From contig JAFPYA010000070.1 in NCBI GenBank assembly GCA_017412445.1, positions 1 to 16,596 on the forward strand: 16,596 nucleotides of DNA. The letters run 5' to 3'. Made by a program: the position numbers and the translations under genes. Origin of the DNA: Clostridia bacterium. GTDB taxonomy: Bacteria > Bacillota > Clostridia > Christensenellales > Aristaeellaceae. The notes beneath the pieces are model-generated. The model saw nothing but the letters and a program-made list of their open reading frames with translations, did not search any database and was not told the origin of the DNA. Shown here piece after piece: positions 1-5,721 of the stretch. Positions within the stretch are counted from its first letter, which is position 1; each line of letters begins with the position of its first letter.

Positions 1-125
1 AGCAGCCGGTGTACCGAGGGCTTGCTCAAGCCGAGACCCTTGGTAAGCGTCACCGACGCCACTTCCTTCTTTACAAGGGACAGGCGGTAAAGCTCAAGCA
101 GGCAGTTCAGCTGTGAACAGGTCAT
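1..125 (-). CDS. DtxR/MntR-family metal-dependent repressor, N-terminal part (runs off the left edge)
   Basis: The minus strand opens with ATG at 125, preceded by AAGGAGG five bases upstream, and 41 codons are visible before the window ends. The peptide reads as a winged-helix start: a first helix with LLELYRLSLVKKEVAS, then GLGLSKPSVHRLL. The latter fits the recognition helix of DtxR/MntR/IdeR-type regulators, whose consensus is close to LGVSKPSVSRAL. Members bind Fe(II) or Mn(II) and repress metal uptake genes. The metal-binding and dimerisation residues lie outside the window, so the metal cannot be assigned. A palindrome between its -10 and its start codon suggests autoregulation. A MarR-type helix-turn-helix is the main alternative, but the SKPSV recognition helix favours DtxR. 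Confidence 0.72.
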   Translation of the reverse strand, partial: MTCSQLNCLLELYRLSLVKKEVASVTLTKGLGLSKPSVHRL

Positions 126-136
126 GTGTCCTCCTT

Positions 137-156
137 GTTAGTTTAAATTAACTAAC
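137..156. promoter_or_regulatory. Inverted-repeat operator candidate upstream of the DtxR-like gene
   Basis: GTTAGTT (137-143) and AACTAAC (150-156) form a perfect 7-bp inverted repeat around TAAATT. The repeat lies between the -10 and the ribosome-binding site of the minus-strand regulator. GTTAG/CTAAC half-sites also occur in known DtxR/IdeR boxes, and another GTTAG half-site sits in the promoter spacer (minus strand, around 178-183). That the regulator binds here is inference. Confidence 0.6.
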
Positions 157-164
157 CGTAAAGT

Positions 165-193
165 ATATTAGCACTGTCTAACCCATTTGTCAA
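165..193 (-). promoter_or_regulatory. Promoter of the DtxR-like gene
   Basis: On the minus strand, TTGACA (188-193) is separated by 17 bp from TAATAT (165-170), and TGC just before the -10 makes it an extended -10. Transcription would start near 158 and run directly into the inverted repeat at 137-156, a classic repressor-blocked arrangement. Confidence 0.65.
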
Positions 194-201
194 TATGCAA
201 T

Positions 202-224
202 AAAGTTGACGCTTTGTTAACTTT
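202..224. repeat. Small imperfect inverted repeat in the divergent intergenic region
   Basis: AAAGTT (202-207) and AACTTT (219-224) flank an 11-bp spacer in the 281-bp gap between the two divergent genes. Apart from this repeat, the two promoters and the operator candidate, I see no gene or RNA in 126-409. Confidence 0.25.
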
Positions 225-349
225 CGAAGAGCCGCTTTGGATGCAGTGGGTGCTTTGTAGGCCTTGCCGCTCATGCGCACTGAAAAGCCGGCGCGTTGTC
301 GTTTGTTGTCAAATTCTTTTCGTTTTTGAACGTTTTTTATCTTTGCGTA

Positions 350-378
350 TTGATAATTCTTTTATTTGATGCTATAAT
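350..378 (+). promoter_or_regulatory. Sigma-A-type promoter of the exodeoxyribonuclease III operon
   Basis: TTGATA (350-355) and TATAAT (373-378) are separated by exactly 17 bp, a near-consensus housekeeping promoter. Initiation near 385 leaves a leader of roughly 25 nt before the start codon at 410, so in-frame ATGs at or upstream of 383 are unlikely starts. Confidence 0.75.
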
Positions 379-409
379 AAATATGAATATGTATGCGGGC
401 GGTGCAATG

Positions 410-1177
410 ATGCGATTTGTGAGCTGGAACGTAAACGGGCTCAGAGCCTGTCTGGGCAAGGGCTTTTATGAGAGCGTCGGCGCGCTCGACGCGGACGCGA
501 TATGCCTGCAGGAGATAAAGCTCAAGCCCGAACAGTTCACAAACGAAATGGCGGGCTACGAGGTCACGCTCAACAGCGCCGAAAAGCCCGGCTATTCGGG
601 CACGGCGATGTTCACGCGCGTAAAGCCGCTTTCGATCACTAAGGGCATAGGCATTCCCGAGCACGACACCGAGGGGCGTGTGATAACCGCGGAATATAAA
701 TCCTTTTACCTCGTGTGCTGCTACACGCCCAACTCTCAGGACGGCCTTAAGCGCCTAAGCTACCTCATGCGCTGGGAGGACGACTTCAGAGCCTACCTCA
801 TGGCGCTTGACAAAACCAAACCCGTGATACTCTGCGGAGACTTAAACGTCGCCCACAACGAAATAGACCTCAAAAACCCCGACACCAACCACATGAACGC
901 CGGCTTTTCCGACGAGGAAAGGGAAAAGATGACCCGGCTGCTCTCAAGCGGCTTCACCGACAGCTTCCGCTGCCTTTATCCCGACGTCACGGGCGCGTAT
1001 TCCTGGTGGAGCTACCGCATGAGGGCGCGGGAAAGGAATGCGGGATGGCGCATAGACTACTTCATCGTTTCAAACAGGCTCAGGCCTTACATAAAACAAG
1101 CGCGCATACACTCGGATATAATGGGTTCGGACCATTGCCCCGTATCACTTGACATTGACATACCGGAGGAAGTATGA
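410..1177 (+). CDS. xth: Exodeoxyribonuclease III / AP endonuclease (ExoIII family)
   Basis: This is a 255-residue Mg-dependent AP endonuclease and 3'-5' exonuclease of base-excision repair. The family signatures appear in order: SWNVNGLRA (N7), LQEIKL (E35), CYTPNSQ (Y105), CGDLNVAHNEIDL (D144, N146), GFTDSFR, YSWWSYR, WRIDYF and the terminal GSDHCPV with the catalytic Asp-His pair (D241, H242). Length and motif spacing match the ExoA/Xth group. ATG 410 gives the usual MRFVSWNVN start and a better distance to the weak GGGCGG site than the adjacent ATG 407. Upstream in-frame ATGs fall at or before the predicted transcription start. The stop overlaps the xpaC start by 4 bp (ATGA), implying translational coupling to a membrane/stress gene, which is an unusual partner for a repair enzyme. 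Confidence 0.95.
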   Translation: MRFVSWNVNGLRACLGKGFYESVGALDADAICLQEIKLKPEQFTNEMAGYEVTLNSAEKPGYSGTAMFTRVKPLSITKGIGIPEHDTEGRVITAEYKSFYLVCCYTPNSQDGLKRLSYLMRWEDDFRAYLMALDKTKPVILCGDLNVAHNEIDLKNPDTNHMNAGFSDEEREKMTRLLSSGFTDSFRCLYPDVTGAYSWWSYRMRARERNAGWRIDYFIVSNRLRPYIKQARIHSDIMGSDHCPVSLDIDIPEEV

Positions 1178-1953
1178 GACAGCCGACTAAAAAGACATTG
1201 AAGGTGCACATAAAAAGCGCCCTGCCCATTTTCATCGCCGCGGGCGTGTTTGCCCTGTGCTCGCTGATATTCCCGATTTACAACTTCTGGGCGATACTGC
1301 TGAGCGCCGCTCTTAGCGTCGGCGCGTACTTCGGCACGGATTTGTTCCTGTTTAAAGGCAGGGACGCGACCCTGACCCGCGAGGAGTACACCGGCAACAG
1401 GGAGCTGGACGAGCAGATTGCCTACAGCAATCAGATAATCGCGCGCTTCAGAGCCGCAGCCGAGAGTGCGGGCGACGCGTCCGTCGCCGCCGCCATCACG
1501 CGCATAGCGGACGCGAGCGAGGGCATAATAGACGAGGTGATAGACGACCCCGAGGACAGGAGCAACGCCTACACCTTCTTCAGCTACTACCTGCCCACGC
1601 TGGATAAGCTGCTCGGCTACTACAGCCAGTTTTCCGCCACGCGCTCAGGCGAGAATGCAAACGGCAGCATAAGGCGCATAGAGGGCTGCCTCGACATGGT
1701 CGCAGGCGCGTTTGAAAAGTTTTTGAACAAGCTCTACAACAACGAATCCGCCGAAATCGCCACCGGCATAGAGGCGCTCAAGATAATGCTGCGAATGGAC
1801 GGCCTCACCAACAAAACCGAGATGGAGCGCGCCAAGACCTCCAAAACCGCCTACTCTGCGTCGGAAATCGACGCTGAAATAGAGAACATAAGCAAGCAGC
1901 TTCAGAACGAAGCCGATCTGGAAAACAAGCAGGTCGCCGCCGCAACACATTGA
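1174..1953 (+). CDS. xpaC: XpaC-like membrane protein (5-bromo-4-chloroindolyl phosphate hydrolysis family)
   Basis: The product is 259 residues. Residues about 14-55 form two hydrophobic segments (ALPIFIAAGVFALCSLIF and FWAILLSAALSVGAYFGTDL), followed by a long, charged, mostly helical cytoplasmic-type region. This layout matches XpaC, whose gene in Bacillus and Clostridia is habitually next to telA/yaaN, as here. The family name comes from a phosphatase-indicator phenotype, and its biochemical activity is not established. I see no phosphatase motif. The start overlaps the upstream repair gene by 4 bp, and telA follows after 16 bp. The assignment rests on membrane topology plus the TelA neighbour. 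Confidence 0.75.
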   Translation: MRQPTKKTLKVHIKSALPIFIAAGVFALCSLIFPIYNFWAILLSAALSVGAYFGTDLFLFKGRDATLTREEYTGNRELDEQIAYSNQIIARFRAAAESAGDASVAAAITRIADASEGIIDEVIDDPEDRSNAYTFFSYYLPTLDKLLGYYSQFSATRSGENANGSIRRIEGCLDMVAGAFEKFLNKLYNNESAEIATGIEALKIMLRMDGLTNKTEMERAKTSKTAYSASEIDAEIENISKQLQNEADLENKQVAAATH

Positions 1954-1969
1954 CAAAGGAGAGAGAAGC

Positions 1970-3103
1970 ATGACAGAGAACCAGTTCACCGCCACCGCAC
2001 AGGCCGTAATCCCCGAGTTTGAAGAAGCCCTCAAGAAGATCGATGTGGAAATCGACACCAATCAGGCGCCCGAGAAGCAGGAGCAGGAGCGCAAGGCCAT
2101 CTACGACGCGATTCGCGAGGTAGAGAAGACCGACCTAAAGGAAACCGCGGACGTGTTCGCCTTCGGCGGCGAGGTTCAGGCGGAGCTCAGCCACTTCAGC
2201 GACACCGCTCTTTCAAAGGTAAAGAGCAAGGACCTGGGCGAGGTCGGCGACATGATTTCAAAGCTCGTTGTCGAGCTCAAGGGCTTCACCGTGGACGCGG
2301 AGGACAAAAAGAGCATCTTCGGCTGGTTTAAGAAAAAGGCCAACAAGCTCGAACTGCTCAAGACCCGCTACGACAGCGCGACCGTAAACGTGGACGAGAT
2401 CGTCAAGGCGCTCAACTCCCACAAGGTCACCCTGCTTCAGGACATCGTGCTGCTGGACGAGCTCTACGATGAGAACCTCAAGTATTTCAAGACCCTGACC
2501 GTATACATCCAGATGGGCAAGCAGAAGCTCGAAAAGTTCCGCGCCACCGAGGTCGCCGAGGCCGTGGCGCTGGCGCAGCGAACCAACCTGCCCGAGGACG
2601 CGCAGGCCGCGAAGGACCTGAACGACAAGGCCGACCGCTTCGAGAAGAAGCTCTACGACCTCGAGCTCACCCGCAACATCTCCATACAGATGGCGCCCCA
2701 GATCCGCCTGATTCAGTCCTCTGACACGGTCATGGCGGAAAAGATTCAGTCTACCATAGTCAATACCATCCCCGTGTGGAAGAGCCAGATGGTGCTCGCG
2801 CTGGGCATCGAGCACAGCCAGCAGGCCATGGAGGCGCAGCAGGCCGTGACCAACCTCACAAACGAGTTGCTCAAGAAGAACGCCGAAAACCTGCACATGG
2901 CCACGGTGGAGACCGCCAAGGCCGCCGAGAGAGGCGTTATAGACATAGAGACCCTGACTTACACCAACCAAAAGCTCATCGACACGATGGACGAGGTGCT
3001 CAAGATTCAGAACGAAGGCAAGGAGAAGCGCCGCGCCGCCGAGGAGACCCTGAGAAATATCGAGCAGGAGCTCAAGGCCAAGCTGCTTGAGTTCAAGGGC
3101 TGA
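1970..3103 (+). CDS. telA: TelA/KlaA-family toxic anion resistance protein
   Basis: The product is 377 residues, soluble and strongly helical with heptad-like charge patterns, and has no signal peptide or membrane segment. Family-typical stretches include SIFGWFKKKANKLELLKTRY, LLQDIVLLDELYDENLKYF, IQMAPQIRLIQSSD and VNTIPVWKSQMVLALG. The last two are characteristic of the TelA/YaaN family, linked genetically to tellurite or toxic-anion resistance and to resistance to cell-wall-active agents. Its biochemical role is unknown. AGGAG at 1957-1961 lies 8 bp before ATG 1970. It follows xpaC by 16 bp, the usual xpaC-telA pair, which suggests a membrane-anchored partner and a cytosolic coiled-coil partner working together. 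A strong hairpin follows the stop. Confidence 0.9.
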   Translation: MTENQFTATAQAVIPEFEEALKKIDVEIDTNQAPEKQEQERKAIYDAIREVEKTDLKETADVFAFGGEVQAELSHFSDTALSKVKSKDLGEVGDMISKLVVELKGFTVDAEDKKSIFGWFKKKANKLELLKTRYDSATVNVDEIVKALNSHKVTLLQDIVLLDELYDENLKYFKTLTVYIQMGKQKLEKFRATEVAEAVALAQRTNLPEDAQAAKDLNDKADRFEKKLYDLELTRNISIQMAPQIRLIQSSDTVMAEKIQSTIVNTIPVWKSQMVLALGIEHSQQAMEAQQAVTNLTNELLKKNAENLHMATVETAKAAERGVIDIETLTYTNQKLIDTMDEVLKIQNEGKEKRRAAEETLRNIEQELKAKLLEFKG

Positions 3104-3121
3104 TGCGTCAATAGCTGTTCG

Positions 3122-3154
3122 GGCTTAAGCGCACCGGCTGTGTGCGCTTAAGCC
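3122..3154 (+). terminator. Strong hairpin between telA and the LemA-like gene (terminator or attenuator)
   Basis: A perfect 13-bp stem (3122-3134 paired with 3142-3154) closes a 7-nt loop and is followed by a T-rich stretch (ATACTCTATATTTGTTT). Only 37 bp separate it from the next start codon, leaving no room for a full downstream promoter, so partial read-through or a processing site is more likely than a complete stop. Confidence 0.65.
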
Positions 3155-3191
3155 ATACTCTATATTTGTTTGATTAAGGAAGGTACCACCT

Positions 3192-3845
3192 ATGAGCCAG
3201 GCAGCAGTTGAAAAGCAGGAGCAGAAAATACTGGATAAGGCCGCCCAGACGGAGCTGGTTAAAGAGGTCTACAAGCAGGAGGGCTTAAAAAGCGCGCCGC
3301 TTAAGGAAAACCGCAAGCTTGCCCTGAGCGTGCTGGCCATTGTCGTGGCGCTTTCACTGCTGCTGATAGGCCCGATGAAGCTTAACGCCCGTTATAACAG
3401 GGTGATAAGCGAATTCAAATCCGGCAGCGAAAGCAATTACACCGAGAGCGTGTACAACTATATTATCAAGGCCGCCGATTACGCGTCCGAGATGGACGGC
3501 AAAATGGAGGCCGGCAAGGTGAGCCAGGAGAAGATAGACGAATTGCGTCAGCTCGTCTCCGATATTAAGTCCGAGAAGGACGAAAAAACGCTGATTCAGC
3601 TCTACAACCGCCTCATGCCTACGGTGCAGACCGTATACGACGAATACAAGGCTAACAAGGGCGAGGGCTGGGACGGCGCGGTCTACAGGAGCTACGACGC
3701 CATAAACACCACCCAGACCCAGATAAACAACATGCCTTACTGGCAGGACGCGGCCGCATACAACAACGCGCGCGGCGGCTTCCCCGCAAGCCTGATAGGC
3801 GGCTTATTCGGAATTGACTACGTGCCCGACAAGAGCGGACACTGA
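3192..3845 (+). CDS. Divergent LemA-like membrane protein
   Basis: The product is 217 residues. A charged N-terminal stretch of about 42 residues precedes one hydrophobic segment (LALSVLAIVVALSLLLIGPM, about 43-62), followed by a helical extracytoplasmic-type domain. The C-terminus, YNNARGGFPASLIGGLFGID, resembles the LemA hallmark (YN...FP.nL.a..FGf). The canonical LemA N-terminal signature around VKRRxDLIPNLV is not recognisable; YNRVISEF with a helix after it is all that corresponds. LemA proteins are membrane-anchored helical bundles of unclear function, frequently paired with TPM-domain proteins, and the next gene encodes one. AAGGAAGG at 3176-3183 lies 8 bp before ATG. LemA membership is supported mainly by the C-terminal motif and the neighbour. 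Confidence 0.65.
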   Translation: MSQAAVEKQEQKILDKAAQTELVKEVYKQEGLKSAPLKENRKLALSVLAIVVALSLLLIGPMKLNARYNRVISEFKSGSESNYTESVYNYIIKAADYASEMDGKMEAGKVSQEKIDELRQLVSDIKSEKDEKTLIQLYNRLMPTVQTVYDEYKANKGEGWDGAVYRSYDAINTTQTQINNMPYWQDAAAYNNARGGFPASLIGGLFGIDYVPDKSGH

Positions 3846-3890
3846 TAAACCCATACATTTTCTGTATACTGAGCATAGGAGGATATCCGA

Positions 3891-4928
3891 TTGAAAAAGC
3901 TTTTATGCGCGCTGATGGCGCTGGTTTTGTGCCTCATGCTCAGCGCCTGCGGCAGCTCTGCCGCGCTCAAGAAGTCCGAGGACTTTTATTATAACGACAC
4001 TGCGAATGTTCTGAGCAATGAAACCGAGGCCGTGATCTACTTTAACTCCATAGACCTCTACAAGGCCTGCGGCGCTCAGATAGTCGTGGCCACGGTTACG
4101 GACATAGGCTCCTCGACCATCGCGGACTACACCGTAAAGCTGTTCAACGACTGGGAAGTGGGCGACAAGGATAAGGACAACGGCCTGCTGCTTGTGATGC
4201 TCATAGATAGAAACCCGGATCTGGGCAACTATTATCTTGCGCTCGGCTCCGGCACAACCGCTATTATAAGCAACAGCCGCGCGGGCGATTTGCTGGATCA
4301 GTACCTTGAGCCTTATTTCGCCGAGGGCGACTATGAAAACGGTGCGGTAAGCATCTACAGGGCGCTGTTTGAAACGGTGAGGGATTATTACGGCATAAAC
4401 CTCGCTTTCAGGGACTCTGTAGCGCTGAGGCAAACCGGCAAAATCAGCAGCACCGCCACCTATTCCGGCGGCTCAACCGTCTCTTACGGCGGCGGCTCCT
4501 CGGGCGGCGGCAAGGTATCGGGCTCATCAGGCGGCATGGCGCTTGCGATTCTGGTGATAATAATCGTCATAGCGCTGCTGATCGTGATAGCGAAAGCCTC
4601 GCGCTCCCGCAGGCGCGTAGTCCGCACTACTCCCGTCATAGTGGGCAGGCGCGTGCGCCACACGCCTCCGCCGCCCCCGCCGAGGGGTCCCGTGGGTGGG
4701 CCAACGGTAAGATCGCGCCCAAGCTCCAGGGTGGGAAATTCGTTCAGTACATGGTCGTCAGGCCGTTCCACGGGCAGCTCGTCGTCCCGCTCGGTCTTCG
4801 GCTCAGGGCGTTCCTCGAGCAGCCGTTCCTCAGGCAGCCGTTCCTTCTCAAGCTCGGGTCGTTCGAGCTTTGGCGGCGGCCGTTCGGGCGGCGGACGTTC
4901 AAGCGGCGGCGGCGCCGGCAGGAGGTAA
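3891..4928 (+). CDS. TPM-domain lipoprotein (YgcG-like) with a transmembrane helix and Arg/Ser/Gly-rich tail
   Basis: The start is TTG 3891, with AGGAGG (3877-3882) eight bases upstream. The 345-residue product opens with a lipoprotein signal ending in the lipobox LSAC (Cys20). Residues about 33-180 form a TPM domain, with FNDWEVGDKDKDNGLLLVML and an ALGSGTTAI strand as the recognisable core. A Gly/Ser linker leads to one hydrophobic segment (about 216-234) followed by RSRRR. A seven-residue proline run follows near 259-265, then a long Ser/Arg/Gly repeat tail to the C-terminus. With the lipid-anchored end outside, the positive-inside rule puts the tail in the cytoplasm. TPM domains occur with LemA proteins and have been linked to photosystem repair in plants and to phosphatase-like activity; the role here is unknown. 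The next gene starts 3 bp after the stop. Confidence 0.85.
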   Translation: MKKLLCALMALVLCLMLSACGSSAALKKSEDFYYNDTANVLSNETEAVIYFNSIDLYKACGAQIVVATVTDIGSSTIADYTVKLFNDWEVGDKDKDNGLLLVMLIDRNPDLGNYYLALGSGTTAIISNSRAGDLLDQYLEPYFAEGDYENGAVSIYRALFETVRDYYGINLAFRDSVALRQTGKISSTATYSGGSTVSYGGGSSGGGKVSGSSGGMALAILVIIIVIALLIVIAKASRSRRRVVRTTPVIVGRRVRHTPPPPPPRGPVGGPTVRSRPSSRVGNSFSTWSSGRSTGSSSSRSVFGSGRSSSSRSSGSRSFSSSGRSSFGGGRSGGGRSSGGGAGRR

Positions 4929-4931
4929 AAT

Positions 4932-5579
4932 ATGAAACGCGAATCCGCAATGTATCGCATCAAGGACAGTCAAAAGAATACGCTCATCAACGTACTGTGG
5001 AGCGGCGCAAGGTATATAGACGAAGCCTGCTCAAGGCTCGGCCTTAAAAACGTCTCCGCCTGGAGCGTGGGCGACTTTCTCTACCTCTACGGCGAGCATG
5101 AGGACGAAGGCACAAACGGCTTAACGCAGCTGACAGATTCGTTCGCGGATGAACTTGGCAGCTACGCCGAGCTCATTTCCGCCCCCGGGGACATGCGCCT
5201 CATGTACCATTGCATAGGTGTGGTCAGGCAGGACAAGCGCCTCATTCGCAGGCGCGTGTTCGCTACCGTGCTCAAGGACGGCTGCGCGGACGAGTACTAT
5301 GCCCGCCACAAAAAGCTGATCGACGCGCGGGGCGACGAGGTGCCCGACGGCCCGGAAACGAACTTCACCATTTGCTGCGCACTGAATAAATACATCTTCG
5401 GCTACTGCGAGCTGGTCAAGAGCTACGACCACGAGCCCAGCGAGGAAGAAAAGGCCGCGACCGCCGCGTGGGAGACCCGTCAGCTTGAAATAATGGACTG
5501 GCTCACCGACGACGTGGACTGGCTGACCGGTGAAACGCACGAGAAAATGAAAAATCTGTATCAGCAGACGGGGTATTAA
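4932..5579 (+). CDS. Protein with a C-terminal L-rhamnose-mutarotase-like domain and a probable degenerate N-terminal copy
   Basis: The product is 215 residues. From about residue 107 the sequence follows the RhaM/RhaU (DUF718) dimeric alpha-beta barrel: RRRVFATVLKDGCADEYYARH, where His126 matches the catalytic His of E. coli RhaM. It continues with a strand pair (NFTICCALNKYIFGYCELVK), a helix ending EIMDWLTDDVDWL, and a final MKNLY. The RhaM Trp-Trp pair is not evident. Residues about 8-97 show the same strand-strand-helix order (GLKNVSAWSVGDFLYLYGE, a helix, then DMRLMYHCIG) without the catalytic His, suggesting an internal duplication with one inactive half. The GGAGG site overlaps the previous gene's end, so translation is coupled. 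MYRIKD at 4950 is an alternative start. No rhamnose pathway gene is nearby, so sugar mutarotation is not assured. Confidence 0.65.
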   Translation: MKRESAMYRIKDSQKNTLINVLWSGARYIDEACSRLGLKNVSAWSVGDFLYLYGEHEDEGTNGLTQLTDSFADELGSYAELISAPGDMRLMYHCIGVVRQDKRLIRRRVFATVLKDGCADEYYARHKKLIDARGDEVPDGPETNFTICCALNKYIFGYCELVKSYDHEPSEEEKAATAAWETRQLEIMDWLTDDVDWLTGETHEKMKNLYQQTGY

Positions 5580-5594
5580 TCGGGCAATGGCAAT

Positions 5595-5614
5595 ACGCCT
5601 TCATCCGGCGTTTT
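5595..5614 (+). terminator. Weak hairpin with T-run after the mutarotase-like gene
   Basis: ACGCC (5595-5599) pairs with GGCGT (5607-5611) around a 7-nt loop and runs into TTTT. It is the first of three hairpins in the 142-bp gap before the peptidase gene. The stem is short, so terminator strength is doubtful. Confidence 0.35.
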
Positions 5615-5636
5615 GCGCCCCGATGATAACCATATT

Positions 5637-5659
5637 CAAACCACCCATACGGCGGTTTG
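5637..5659 (+). other. Intergenic stem-loop (second of three)
   Basis: CAAACCACC (5637-5645) pairs with GGCGGTTTG (5651-5659) with a single A-C mismatch and a CATAC loop. No U-run follows. It may be a structural or processing element in the region between two gene blocks. Confidence 0.4.
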
Positions 5660-5666
5660 CCGACTG

Positions 5667-5691
5667 ATTGCCGCCCCGGACGGGCGGCAAT
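5667..5691 (+). terminator. Strong hairpin upstream of the PepT-like gene
   Basis: A perfect 10-bp stem (ATTGCCGCCC, 5667-5676, with GGGCGGCAAT, 5682-5691) and a CGGAC loop are followed by TTGATTAAATT. It probably ends the upstream operon. It lies only about 30 bp before the peptidase start codon, so it may also act within that gene's leader. Confidence 0.55.
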
Positions 5692-5721
5692 TTGATTAAA
5701 TTAAGAAAAAAGGAGAAAACC

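Noticed and set aside
187..369. Possible small protein in the divergent intergenic region
   Set aside because: It is a 60-codon frame without a ribosome site, overlapping both promoters; its composition looks random.
296..409. N-terminal extension of exodeoxyribonuclease III
   Set aside because: The frame is open, but the promoter at 350-378 lies inside it and family proteins start at MRFVSWN.
2258..2971. Minus-strand open frame opposite telA
   Set aside because: It is a shadow of a well-supported gene: no ribosome site, and a Leu/Val/Gly-biased translation with no recognisable domain.
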